In this document: piece by piece, positions 43,218-52,575 of the stretch | How positions within the stretch are numbered: the stretch's first letter is position 1 | How the letters are laid out: every line of letters starts with the position of its first letter | Assembly: GCA_021732485.1 (NCBI GenBank) | Contig: JAKFUV010000002.1 | Span: 124,001 to 188,000 of the forward strand | Length of the DNA: 64,000 nucleotides | DNA from: Hyphomicrobium sp. | GTDB lineage: Bacteria; Pseudomonadota; Alphaproteobacteria; Rhizobiales; Hyphomicrobiaceae | Direction: 5' to 3' | Translations under genes and position numbers: made by a program | Notes under the pieces: model-generated | The model's database searches: none | Told to the model about the DNA's origin: nothing | Seen by the model: the letters and a program-made list of their open reading frames with translations, nothing else

Positions 43218-45005
43218 CTATGGCAGCGACGCCAACCAGGCGCGCCACCCGCCAAATGCCGTAATGTCTCGGCTTCCTGCCACCGCATGAGCTTCGCAGA
43301 GAAATCCCTGCACCGTGCCACCATCGTCCAGCGTAATCGTGCCGATGCCGAGAGGCGAGGGGATCAGCGCAACGAACGACCCGAACGCGGCACTATCCAT
43401 GTCCCAAATTTCGACTTCGATGCCGCCCGCTCCGATAGCATCAAAAACAAGACCCGGTTTCGGCGGCATGGTTTCGGAAAGCGCGTAGAAGCTGTAGCCC
43501 GCTGCCGTTCGCGCGGCGCGCACGAAGCGGGCTTCGCGCTCTCGCAGTTGCCGATGGAGTGGTTGGCCGGTCAAATGAGCGCCGACGACGGCGATTGGGA
43601 TGCGAGGCGATGTATCGTCGTGCGGCTGGACAGCGGGGGTCTCAGAAAGCAATGCAGGCGTGGCGCCGAGACGAGCGTCGGCCACGGTGCGCTGAAGCGC
43701 GTCACCGATTGCTGCGAGCAGGCCGTCTTCGAATGCACGTCCGATCAGCGTGACGCCGAAGGGCAGACCATTGTCGCGAAATCCGGCCGGAACCGCGAGG
43801 GCCGACAAATCCATCAGATTGACGAAGTTTGTCGTGGCGCCAAGGTTTGAATTCAATTGCAGCGGATCGGCCAGAACCTCGGCGATGCGATATGTCGTGC
43901 CCGTCGTCGGCACCAGCATGGCATCGATGCTGGTCCAGAGACTTTCCGTCTGACGCTTGAAGGCTTCGAGCGCGTAGAAGCCTTCAAAAGCATCGACCGC
44001 AGATTTCGATCGCGCACCTTGAACGATGGCCGCGACGGTCGGGTCCATCGCGTCTCGATGCCGTTCGCTGAAGTCGCCGATGGCGGCGTAGCGCTCGGCA
44101 ACCCAAGGTCCGGCGTACAGCAGCTTTGCGGCCTCCGCGAATGGCGCGAAGTCGAATGGCACGACCTCAGTGCCGATCGCACGAACATGGGCAACCGCGG
44201 CTGTAAACAAAGCTTCTGCGGCACTATCGCCGAAAAATTCGAGGCCGCTTTGCGGAACGCCGATGCGCATCGCCGACGGCGTTTTAAACGATCTAACGGG
44301 ATGAGGTGGGCGACGCGCATAGATGTCGTCGGTGTCGAATGCCGCGGCGATGGTCATCACGTCGCTGGCATCGGCGACCGTCAATGCAAAAATCGAGACA
44401 ACATCTTGCGAGCGGCACGCGGGCACGACGCCGCGCGTGCTGATCAGGCCTTTAGTCGGCTTGAGCCCGACGATATTGTTGAAGCCGGCCGGAACACGGC
44501 CCGAGCCTGCTGTGTCGGTCCCAAGCGCGAATGAAACAAGTCCGCGCGCCACTGCAACCGCCGACCCCGAGCTAGAGCCGCCAGAAATGTATTCGGCGTT
44601 GAACGGGCTCGATGGAATGCCGTAGGGGGATCGCGTCCCGACCAATCCGGTGGCGAATTGATCGAGGTTGGTTTTTCCGATCACAATCGCGCCGGCGGCC
44701 TCGAGCCGTTCGACGACGGTGGCGGACCGTTGCGGCGTGTAAGCGAAGGCCGGGCAGGCGCATGTCGTCGGCAGGCCGGCGACATCGATGTTGTCCTTGA
44801 CGGCGAACGGAATGCCGTACAGCGGACCTTTTGGTGCGAGGCGCGCGGCATTCGTTGCATCATCTTCGCTGCGCAGTGTGATCCAGATCGGCCGCTCGCC
44901 GATGTCGGCGATCCGGCGATACAGCGTCGCAATGACGTCCTGCGGCGTTGTCGAACCGCTGGCGTAGGCCGCAGTCAGCGCGGCGATATTGAGCGAGCGG
45001 ATCAC
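43218..45005 (-). CDS. atzF: Allophanate hydrolase (AtzF family)
   Basis: A 595-residue enzyme converting allophanate to ammonia and CO2. The N-terminal amidase domain carries the Ser-cis-Ser-Lys region (KDNIDVAGLPTTCACPAF and GGSSSGSAVAVARG). The C-terminal allophanate-hydrolase domain is also present (VVGAHLTGQPLHRQL onward, ending GGWRAWLASLP). The GTG start at 45005 overlaps the carboxylase stop (GTGA). It is the last gene of the guanidine operon. Confidence 0.94.
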   Translation of the reverse strand: MIRSLNIAALTAAYASGSTTPQDVIATLYRRIADIGERPIWITLRSEDDATNAARLAPKGPLYGIPFAVKDNIDVAGLPTTCACPAFAYTPQRSATVVERLEAAGAIVIGKTNLDQFATGLVGTRSPYGIPSSPFNAEYISGGSSSGSAVAVARGLVSFALGTDTAGSGRVPAGFNNIVGLKPTKGLISTRGVVPACRSQDVVSIFALTVADASDVMTIAAAFDTDDIYARRPPHPVRSFKTPSAMRIGVPQSGLEFFGDSAAEALFTAAVAHVRAIGTEVVPFDFAPFAEAAKLLYAGPWVAERYAAIGDFSERHRDAMDPTVAAIVQGARSKSAVDAFEGFYALEAFKRQTESLWTSIDAMLVPTTGTTYRIAEVLADPLQLNSNLGATTNFVNLMDLSALAVPAGFRDNGLPFGVTLIGRAFEDGLLAAIGDALQRTVADARLGATPALLSETPAVQPHDDTSPRIPIAVVGAHLTGQPLHRQLREREARFVRAARTAAGYSFYALSETMPPKPGLVFDAIGAGGIEVEIWDMDSAAFGSFVALIPSPLGIGTITLDDGGTVQGFLCEAHAVAGSRDITAFGGWRAWLASLP

Positions 45006-48000
45006 TGGGCCGCCTCGGTGGTGAGTGTGTCGAGAATGATCAGCGTCTGGCCGAGTGCGACCGCGCGGCCCTCGGTGCATCGCAGCTCTCTTACGATGCC
45101 GTCGACGGGCGCTGTCACCGACATTTCCATCTTCATCGATTCGACGATGATGAGCGTGTCGCCAGCGCTCACGCGCGCGCCGGGTTGCGCTGAAATCTTC
45201 CAGATGCTGCCGGGGACGGTGCTCGTCACGGCGAGCGCGCCGGTCGGAAGCGTCTCATCGTCAATGGCCGCCGGCACGTCGATTTCGATGGCAGATGCCG
45301 ACTTGTCGGCAGCTTGCCAGCGCGATCGCTCAGCATCGAAGGCGGCCTGTTGGCGTGCCTTCGCCGCCTTGATCTCGGTGTCGTTGGCGGCCAGAAAGGC
45401 GCGGTAATCCTTCAAACTGAACGTCGAGTGCACCACGTCGATTTGCGCCGTACCATCGATCACGCCGTCACGGATCGTCATCAAGGCTTCCGGAGACACC
45501 GGATAGAAATGAATTTGATCAAAGAAACGCAACAGCCATGGATGTCCGGGCGCGAAGGCCGATGTGGTGCGGTAGGTGTTCCATGTCTGCACGGTGCGGC
45601 CAACAAGCTGATACCCACCCGGGCCTTCCATGCCGTAGATGCACATGTACGCCCCGCCGATACCAACCGACCCGTCGGCTGTCCACGTCCGCGCCGGATT
45701 GTATTTCGTCGTCACGAGCCGGTGGCGCGGATCTACCGGGGTCGCCAGCGGCGCGCCGAGATAGACGTCGCCCAGCCCAAGCACCAGATAGCTGGCGTCA
45801 AAAATGATGCGTTGAACATCGTCGATACTGTCGAGACCATTGATGCGTCGAATGAACTCGATGTTCGATGGGCACCACGGGGCATCGGCGCGCACGAGTT
45901 GGGCATATTTTTCGATCGCGAGGCGTGTCGTGTGGTCGTCCCATGACAACGGCAAGCGAACGATGCGGCTTGGCACCGTCATATCGTCCGCGTCGTCGAG
46001 CGCAGTATCGATCTCTTCGAGGACGGCGAGCAAAGTTTCGAGTGGCAGCGCCCGGCTGTCGTAGTGAATTTGCAATGACCGTACGCCCGGCGTCATTTCA
46101 ATGATGCCCGGCAGACGCCGCGTATCGAGTTTAGTCATAAGCCCGTGCACGCGAAATCTGAGTTCGAGATCGAGAACGATCGGCCCGTACTCGACGAGCA
46201 TGTACGCATCACCGGCACGGCGGTAGACCACCCGTGGTTTGCCAGGTGAATCGGCGATACCGCCCACAATCGGGCCGTCGAGACCCAAGCCCGCGATCAT
46301 TGGCAGCGCGCTTGGATCGACAGGCACCAGACCGGCGATTTCCGCTTCTTGCGCGTCGCTGATGCGGCGGGCTTCGCCCGGCGTCAGGCGCCTAAAGCGC
46401 ACCTTGTCGCCAGGTCGAAGCTGGCCGACCTTCCACAATTCGCCCTGCACGACCGTCACCGGACAAACAAACCCACCCAGCGACGGACCATCGGGGCCGA
46501 GAATGACGGGCATGTCACCTGTAAAATTCACAGCGCCGATGGCATAGGCGTTGTCGTGCAAATTGCTGGGATGTAGCCCGGCTTCGCCCCCATCGGTCCG
46601 CGCCCAGGTTGGTTTGGGGCCGATCAGGCGGACGCCGGTTCGGCTCGAATTATAGTGGACCTCCCACGTCGCGTCGAAAAACGCGACGATGTCATCCTCG
46701 GTGAAAAACTCCGGCGCGCCATGCGGACCGTACAGCACGCCGATGTCCCACGACGTCGTGAGTGCCGGCAGGATCGCGGCGGGCAGTGAGAATGGGGCTG
46801 CGTGCTGGGTGAGGTGATCGGCGGACCGCAGATGCAGGACATCTCCCGTCCTCAGATTGCGGCCGCCATGACCGCCGAACGGTCCGAGAGCAAACGTCGC
46901 GGCGCTTCCGAGATAGTTCGGAACATCAAGCCCACCGGCGATCGCCAGATAGGTTCTAAGACCCGGTCCCGTGACCGACCCGCACGCCAGCACTTGATTG
47001 GGCAGCACGTGGAAGGCGACGCCATTCCTGACCGCCACGCCATCGAGATTGGCCTTCATCTCCGCGCCGACGAGACAGGCAACCGTGGCCGCGTGAAATT
47101 TTATCGTCGCGCCGGCCAACGTCATTTCTATCGCCGGCGCGCCGTCAGGATTGCCAACCGCACGATTGGCGAGTCGGAACGAACGACTATCAACCGGGCC
47201 AGATGGCGGCACGCCGACATCCCAATAGCCAATACGGCCAGGATAATCCTGAACCGACGTCAGAGTGCCGGGTGACATGATTTCAATCGTGCGCGGCGCG
47301 TAGCCGAACCCGGCCAGGGTCGATGTCGTCATTTCACCGGCCGCGAGAATATCCGATCGCGCCAGCTCCGCGAGATAGCCGAGATTGGTTTCAATACCGG
47401 CGATGACCGTGTCAGCAAGCGCGGATTGCAGCTTTTCCAATGCAGCCGTGCGGGTATCGGCTGTGACAATCAACTTGGCGATCATCGGATCGTAGTACGA
47501 CGACACCTCACTGCCGCTTTCAACCCACGTCTCGACGCGCGTGTCTTTCGGCCATTGGACGGTCGTCAACAGGCCGGAGCTTGGCCGGAAATCGCGCGCG
47601 GGATCCTCAGCGTAAAGCCGCACCTGGATCGACGCGCCGGCCGGCTGCGGGATCTCGTCGGGAAGCGGCTCTCCGGCAGCTTGGCGCACCATCCACTCGA
47701 CCAGATCGATGCCTGTGACTTGCTCTGTGACGCCGTGCTCGACTTGCAGGCGCGTGTTGACCTCGAGGAAGTAGAACGCGCCGGTGTCGGTATCGAAAAG
47801 ATATTCAACGGTGCCGGCGTTGGCATAGTTCACCGATTGGCCGAGCCGTATGGCCGTCGCCAAAAGCTCGGCGCGGGTTGCGGGTGGCAGCCCCGGGGCC
47901 GGTGTTTCTTCGATAACTTTCTGGTTGCGCCGTTGGGCCGAGCAGTCACGCTCGCCCAAAGCCAGCACGCGGCCCTTGCCATCGCCAAAAATCTGCACCT

Positions 48001-48631
48001 CGATGTGGCGCCCGCGCGCGACGAACTTTTCGATGAACACGCCAGCGTCGGCAAAATTATTGGCGGCGAGGCGCTGCACGCGCGCCAGTGTCGACGCCAG
48101 ATCCGCTTCGCCATCGACACGCTGCAATCCGATACCGCCACCACCGGCCGTGCTCTTGAGCATCACCGGATAGCCGATGCGGGCGGCTTCTTCGATGGCG
48201 TTGTCGATCGAGGTGATGAGCCCTGAACCTGGCGCAAGCGGCACGCCGGCTTTTTCGGCGAGGTCGCGGGCGGTGTGTTTCAGCGCAAAGGCGCGAACGT
48301 GCTGCGGCTCCGGCCCGATAAACGTAATCCCGGCTGCCGTGCACGCTTCGGCAAAAGCCGTGTTTTCGGAAAGGAAGCCATAGCCTGGATGAATGGCATC
48401 GGCGCCGACACGTTTGGCAACGTCAAGGATCGCCGTCGCGTTCAGATAACTCTGTGCCGCTGGTGCCGGCCCGATGCGGACAGCCTCGCCCGCCATGCGC
48501 ACGTGACGCGAAAAGCGATCGGCGTCGGAATAGATCGCGACACTGGCGATGTGCATTTTATCGAGCGTGCGGATAATGCGGCAAGCGATGGCGCCACGAT
48601 TGGCGATGAGAATTTTTTTGAACATGGACAT
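45002..48631 (-). CDS. Biotin-dependent urea/guanidine carboxylase
   Basis: A 1209-residue protein with biotin carboxylase domain first (KKILIANRGAIACRII; ATP-binding KSTAGGGGIGLQ; EVNTRLQVEHGVTE), then the carboxyltransferase (KipA/KipI-like AHS1/AHS2) domains, and a C-terminal biotinyl domain with the attachment Lys in VESMKMEMS. Enzymes of this family were called urea carboxylases, but members under guanidine-I riboswitch control carboxylate guanidine. The riboswitch at the head of this operon and the two DUF1989 genes favour guanidine. ATG overlaps the previous stop (TGATG). Confidence 0.94.
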   Translation of the reverse strand: MSMFKKILIANRGAIACRIIRTLDKMHIASVAIYSDADRFSRHVRMAGEAVRIGPAPAAQSYLNATAILDVAKRVGADAIHPGYGFLSENTAFAEACTAAGITFIGPEPQHVRAFALKHTARDLAEKAGVPLAPGSGLITSIDNAIEEAARIGYPVMLKSTAGGGGIGLQRVDGEADLASTLARVQRLAANNFADAGVFIEKFVARGRHIEVQIFGDGKGRVLALGERDCSAQRRNQKVIEETPAPGLPPATRAELLATAIRLGQSVNYANAGTVEYLFDTDTGAFYFLEVNTRLQVEHGVTEQVTGIDLVEWMVRQAAGEPLPDEIPQPAGASIQVRLYAEDPARDFRPSSGLLTTVQWPKDTRVETWVESGSEVSSYYDPMIAKLIVTADTRTAALEKLQSALADTVIAGIETNLGYLAELARSDILAAGEMTTSTLAGFGYAPRTIEIMSPGTLTSVQDYPGRIGYWDVGVPPSGPVDSRSFRLANRAVGNPDGAPAIEMTLAGATIKFHAATVACLVGAEMKANLDGVAVRNGVAFHVLPNQVLACGSVTGPGLRTYLAIAGGLDVPNYLGSAATFALGPFGGHGGRNLRTGDVLHLRSADHLTQHAAPFSLPAAILPALTTSWDIGVLYGPHGAPEFFTEDDIVAFFDATWEVHYNSSRTGVRLIGPKPTWARTDGGEAGLHPSNLHDNAYAIGAVNFTGDMPVILGPDGPSLGGFVCPVTVVQGELWKVGQLRPGDKVRFRRLTPGEARRISDAQEAEIAGLVPVDPSALPMIAGLGLDGPIVGGIADSPGKPRVVYRRAGDAYMLVEYGPIVLDLELRFRVHGLMTKLDTRRLPGIIEMTPGVRSLQIHYDSRALPLETLLAVLEEIDTALDDADDMTVPSRIVRLPLSWDDHTTRLAIEKYAQLVRADAPWCPSNIEFIRRINGLDSIDDVQRIIFDASYLVLGLGDVYLGAPLATPVDPRHRLVTTKYNPARTWTADGSVGIGGAYMCIYGMEGPGGYQLVGRTVQTWNTYRTTSAFAPGHPWLLRFFDQIHFYPVSPEALMTIRDGVIDGTAQIDVVHSTFSLKDYRAFLAANDTEIKAAKARQQAAFDAERSRWQAADKSASAIEIDVPAAIDDETLPTGALAVTSTVPGSIWKISAQPGARVSAGDTLIIVESMKMEMSVTAPVDGIVRELRCTEGRAVALGQTLIILDTLTTEAAQ

Positions 48632-49281
48632 CAGGCTCCCTTCGCCCAGATAAAAATCTCGATTGGCGTGGGGTTGTAGGCATTGCACGGATTATTCAGC
48701 TGAGGGCAATTCGAGATCAGCACGATCACGTCCATGTCGGCGCGCATTTCGACGTACTTGCCGGGGCCCGACAGTCCGTCTTCAAAGGTCAGCCCGCCCG
48801 TGGCCGTCACCGGCACATTCATGAAAAAATTGATGTTGTGGGTGATGTCGCGCTTACTCAGCCCGTAGTGTTCGTTTTCGGTCACGGCCAGAAGATAACT
48901 GTCGCGGCAGGCGTGCATGGTTTTTTTCTCGAGCGCATAGCGCACCGTATTGCTTTCGGTGGCGCAGGCGCCGCCAAGTGTATCGTGCCGGCCGACGGTA
49001 TCGGCGGTGATTGTCAGCATCGGGCGGCAGAGATTGGACATGAGAACAGTGCCAAGCTTGATGAAGACGTTGCCCTGCTCGCGGATCGTATCTGTTGCCG
49101 AATAGCGCTCCGATGGATCGCCGGCGCTGAAAAAAAGCGTGTCGGCTGCTTGATTGCCTTCAAGATCCAGAATGCGAAACGTCTCGCCGGATTTCACAGT
49201 GCCGATCCAGTAATCGCCTGCCGCGATGATTTCGCGCGACATAGCATTCGCTGGATCAAGGTTGCTTTCACGGGTCTGCAT
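48631..49281 (-). CDS. DUF1989 protein, carboxyguanidine deiminase subunit (UAAP2 type)
   Basis: A 216-residue protein of the urea carboxylase-associated family 2. Conserved parts: [37 protein letters not shown]-type [34 protein letters not shown] and [13 protein letters not shown]. Together with the neighbouring family 1 protein it forms carboxyguanidine deiminase (CgdAB), which turns carboxyguanidine into allophanate and ammonia. The chosen ATG begins after the UAAP1 stop. Confidence 0.9.
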   Translation of the reverse strand: MQTRESNLDPANAMSREIIAAGDYWIGTVKSGETFRILDLEGNQAADTLFFSAGDPSERYSATDTIREQGNVFIKLGTVLMSNLCRPMLTITADTVGRHDTLGGACATESNTVRYALEKKTMHACRDSYLLAVTENEHYGLSKRDITHNINFFMNVPVTATGGLTFEDGLSGPGKYVEMRADMDVIVLISNCPQLNNPCNAYNPTPIEIFIWAKGA

Positions 49282-49282
49282 C

Positions 49283-50014
49283 TCAGGCCTCCCCGCATGC
49301 GCAACCGGCATGGAACAAGTGATTGTTTCGATAGCCCCGCTCATTTTCGGGCGCCGAGAGACGACAAGCGTCGTCGGCCGACGCCGGCGGCCCCTGGAAT
49401 ATCTCGTACTGAATGGGTTTTCGCGGATAGGTCGCGGATGGGTCCATCGGATGCGGACACGTATGCATGAGAACGAGCGTGTCCATTTCGAAGCGCAGTT
49501 CAATGGTCGCACGTGCCTGCGCGGCGGCCGCGTCGAATAACAGCGCCCCGTCATCGGCGACGGCAACCTTGCTGAACCAATTGACATTGGCTGCGAGGTC
49601 GCGAAGTCCGAGACCGTATTTTGCAGCCTCGACCAGAAAACTGTCGTGACCATTTTGCTGCCAATCGTTGCGCTGCGATTGAAAGCGCGTCGCGCCCCAT
49701 TTGGCCGCCACCTGAGCTTTGTTGCTATTACCGCCAACGGTGTCGTGCCAGCCGCGGGTGTCGCTCACAATGGCGCAAAAAATGCGGCCCATGTCCGAAT
49801 ACAGGCAATGACCAGCAGTGAGTTTAAATGTGTGCTGGCATTTCAGCGTATCGGGCGCGTTGTATCGCTCAAGAGTGTTGAGCGGATTGTAGAACAGCAT
49901 GCCAACGTTGGCGCCGCCCTCGATGTCGGTCAGTCTCAGCCGCATGTTACGGCGCATAATCATCGACCAGTGTTTGCCGCCGGGAATCGTCTCCGCGTAT
50001 GTGTCCGCCGTCAT
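49283..50014 (-). CDS. DUF1989 protein, carboxyguanidine deiminase subunit (UAAP1 type)
   Basis: A 243-residue protein, urea carboxylase-associated family 1: [74 protein letters not shown]. Partner of the UAAP2-type protein in carboxyguanidine deiminase. The two proteins share the DUF1989 fold (RL.DIEG, Y.A.DT, W/RHDT.GG, N.N.F). Located 120 bp after the ABC ATPase gene. Confidence 0.9.
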   Translation of the reverse strand: MTADTYAETIPGGKHWSMIMRRNMRLRLTDIEGGANVGMLFYNPLNTLERYNAPDTLKCQHTFKLTAGHCLYSDMGRIFCAIVSDTRGWHDTVGGNSNKAQVAAKWGATRFQSQRNDWQQNGHDSFLVEAAKYGLGLRDLAANVNWFSKVAVADDGALLFDAAAAQARATIELRFEMDTLVLMHTCPHPMDPSATYPRKPIQYEIFQGPPASADDACRLSAPENERGYRNNHLFHAGCACGEA

Positions 50015-50133
50015 GTTCGCACCTCCGCAAACGTCGAGCCTGCGCTCGACTGTGGGTATCCGGGCCGTCCCGGGTTTGCTGGATTGGAGCGGAGGTCGTC
50101 CTCAGCCCTTGACGTGTAGACGTTGGCTCGTCG

Positions 50134-50976
50134 TTACGCAGCCGATGGCGACATCGCCGCGCCCTGGGCCTTGTCACTGTGATCGGGCTGAGCCCCGCCT
50201 GCCACTTTCCTTGGCCAAACTTCGAAATCCTGCGTGACCCTCGCGCCTTGCGGCGCGCCGCCGCTCATCGGCAGGTCAGGCGACAATCGTGCCCCGTACC
50301 GCTCGCGCTCTTCGGGTCTGTTGCGCGGGCGTTCAAACGCAATCACACGGGTACCGAGCCGGAAGGCCTCGCTGAGATCATGCGTGACCATGACCACCGT
50401 CAAGTCGGTTCCATTCCAGATTTCGCGCATCACAACGTGAATGTCGGCGCGAATGCCTGGATCGAGGGCGCCGAAGGGTTCATCGAGCAGGAGAATTTTT
50501 GGCCGCCGCATCAGCGCTTGGGCAAGCGCGAGCCTTTGTTGCATGCCGCCCGACAGTGCGGCGGGATATTTGTCCTCGTGTCCCGTCAGGCCAACGGCGG
50601 CCAGCATCGCATGTGCGTCGTCCTCGGCTTTGCGTCGTGCGGGCCCAAATAAACAGGCGAACATAGCCGCAGATTCGAATTCCCGTCCGATGATGACGTT
50701 GCCCAGAACCGTCAGGTGCGGGAACACGGAATACTTCTGAAATACGACGCCGCGATCGGCGTCCGGTTCGGCGACAAGAGGCTTACCGTCGATCAGTATT
50801 TTCCCGCGTGTCGGACGCTCTTCGCCAAGCAGCATGCGCAAAAAGGTCGTCTTGCCGCAGCCAGACGGCCCAACCAAAGCAACGAAAGAGCGCGGCGCAA
50901 TTTCGATATCGATTTGCTCAAGCACGACGTGGTTGTCGTACTCTTTCCAGACTTTGTCGAAAACGATCGTGGTCAT
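50134..50976 (-). CDS. ABC transporter ATP-binding protein (nitrate/taurine type)
   Basis: A 280-residue ATPase with Walker A GPSGCGKTT, signature LSGGMQQRLALAQAL, Walker B ILLLDEPFGALD and switch His in VMVTHDLSEAF. Fits the NrtD/SsuB/TauB-type importers. It probably energises uptake of guanidine or a related compound with the binding protein encoded 20 bp upstream. The cognate permease is missing from the operon. Confidence 0.93.
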   Translation of the reverse strand: MTTIVFDKVWKEYDNHVVLEQIDIEIAPRSFVALVGPSGCGKTTFLRMLLGEERPTRGKILIDGKPLVAEPDADRGVVFQKYSVFPHLTVLGNVIIGREFESAAMFACLFGPARRKAEDDAHAMLAAVGLTGHEDKYPAALSGGMQQRLALAQALMRRPKILLLDEPFGALDPGIRADIHVVMREIWNGTDLTVVMVTHDLSEAFRLGTRVIAFERPRNRPEERERYGARLSPDLPMSGGAPQGARVTQDFEVWPRKVAGGAQPDHSDKAQGAAMSPSAA

Positions 50977-50996
50977 TGTGTCCCTGCTGGCCAGAC

Positions 50997-52067
50997 CTAC
51001 AGTTTGCCGTCGGCGGCGAGTTCCATGTAGGTCGTATCGTAGCGAAATTTCACGTTATCGATCGCGCCAAAGATGCTCTTGTCCGGAAACGCAATGCCAA
51101 TCGCACCGGCGCCCTTGGCCGTCGTTCCGAGTAACGATTTTTCAAACAGGAACTTCGATACCAATTCGCTTTTGACTTTCAAGTCCGCGCTTTTGGCGAA
51201 TGCTATTGCATCTTTGGGGTCGGCGAAAAGCTTTGTCGTTGCAAGCTGTTCTTCAAAACCCTTGACGTCAGTCGCGGAGGCTTTCGCCATGGCGTCCTTG
51301 GCGGCAGCATCGTTCGCAAGGTTCGACACGACCTCATACCAAATGCCAACGAGCGCCTTGGCAAAATTCGGATTATCTTTCACGACCTCGGTGTTCGCGA
51401 CCATCAGGTCGATGATCTCCCCGGGAATTTGCGAACTGTCGAAAACTTTTTTGGCATCCGGCGACTCCAAAATCGTCGATACGATCGGCTTCCATGTCAC
51501 GACCGCTGTGACTTCAGGTGTTTTGAATGCCGATGCGATATCGGCATCGGACGTGTTGATGAGTTTCAAGTCGGCTTCGCCAAGTCCGACGGTGTCGAGC
51601 GCGCGTGCCAAGAGATAGTGCGATACCGACAGCTCAACGAGATTGACCATGCGGCCCTTGATGGCGGCCAGGTTGTCGGCATTTTTCAGAATGACGGCAT
51701 CGTTGCCGTTCGAATAATCACCGACGATCACCGCCGTCGTATCGACGCCGCTAGCGGCCGGAATGGACAGCGCGTCCATATTGGTGACGGTCACCGCATC
51801 AATGCCACCCGACGTATATTGATTGATGCTCTCAATGTAGTCGTTGAATTGTTTGACCTCGATCGTAATGCCGTATTTGTCTGCCCATTTCTTGACAATG
51901 CCTGCGTCGCTTGCGTAACCCCAAGGCATCCATCCGACATAGATCGACCAACCGACCTTGAACGCTTTCTTTTCTGCAGCGAGCGCGGCGGTCGATGAAA
52001 GCGACAACATCAAAAGAACGGCCGTTGCGATGCCGCGTGCACTTCGTCTGGTAATCTTGTCGCGCAT
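50997..52067 (-). CDS. Periplasmic binding protein for guanidine/urea-type ABC transporter
   Basis: A 356-residue protein with a signal peptide (ITRRSARGIATAVLLMLSL, cleavage near ALAAEK). The mature part begins FKVGWSIYVGWMPWGYASD and continues with NDYIESINQYTSGGIDAV, typical of NrtA/SsuA-like binding proteins in urea carboxylase gene clusters. It is first in the operon, 117 bp after the riboswitch. The start has GAGGGG upstream. Confidence 0.93.
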   Translation of the reverse strand: MRDKITRRSARGIATAVLLMLSLSSTAALAAEKKAFKVGWSIYVGWMPWGYASDAGIVKKWADKYGITIEVKQFNDYIESINQYTSGGIDAVTVTNMDALSIPAASGVDTTAVIVGDYSNGNDAVILKNADNLAAIKGRMVNLVELSVSHYLLARALDTVGLGEADLKLINTSDADIASAFKTPEVTAVVTWKPIVSTILESPDAKKVFDSSQIPGEIIDLMVANTEVVKDNPNFAKALVGIWYEVVSNLANDAAAKDAMAKASATDVKGFEEQLATTKLFADPKDAIAFAKSADLKVKSELVSKFLFEKSLLGTTAKGAGAIGIAFPDKSIFGAIDNVKFRYDTTYMELAADGKL

Positions 52068-52184
52068 GGGGTTCCCCTCAGTGTTGACGTCAGGTGCCGG
52101 CCCCGCAAAGGACCCAAGCTCAATGGGAGGACAATCGCGTGAACGCCAGAGCCCTCCGCCCGAGCGTCAACGCTTCGTGCGGTA

Positions 52185-52310
52185 GAGTCTCCCGGGCTTT
52201 TGTCCCGCCGTGGCTCCATCTAAGCCACGACGGAACCGCGTGGTCTAGAGATGGGAGTGCCTCTCTCGGTCCGATCACGTGCCACCCGCACACGCTGGAA
52301 CCCTAGGGGC
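52185..52310 (-). ncRNA. Guanidine-I (ykkC) riboswitch
   Basis: On the minus strand, in order: CTAGGGTTCC, GGACCGAGAG and GGGACAAAAGCCCGGGAGA, the three hallmark blocks of the guanidine-I riboswitch, with paired elements between. It lies directly upstream of the binding-protein gene. Guanidine binding normally turns on expression. No strong U-tract terminator is evident between 52184 and 52068, so control may be at translation or through a less canonical terminator. Confidence 0.92.
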
Positions 52311-52575
52311 ATTATGTGTCGAGAGATGCAGATGGTGTGCCAATTGAGAGATCCTGATAAATCGCGTTTTTTGCTGGCGGTGCAGGTGTGATTTGCGCAG
52401 CAAACGGGCGGCCCGCTGAGATAACGGGCATTGTGTTTGGCCGTTTGTGTGCTCATCAAGATCGTCGGCGGTGTCCATCGGTAGAATCGCTCGTGCGAAG
52501 TGATAGGGTTGCAGCCGCAGGATCAACCGCAGACTGCGTAGATTTATATCGTTTGCAGGACGCACCGAAGGCCGC

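Noticed and set aside
52068..52184. A rho-independent terminator as the riboswitch expression platform
   Set aside because: GC-rich hairpins are possible, but no U-tract follows any of them, so no terminator was called.
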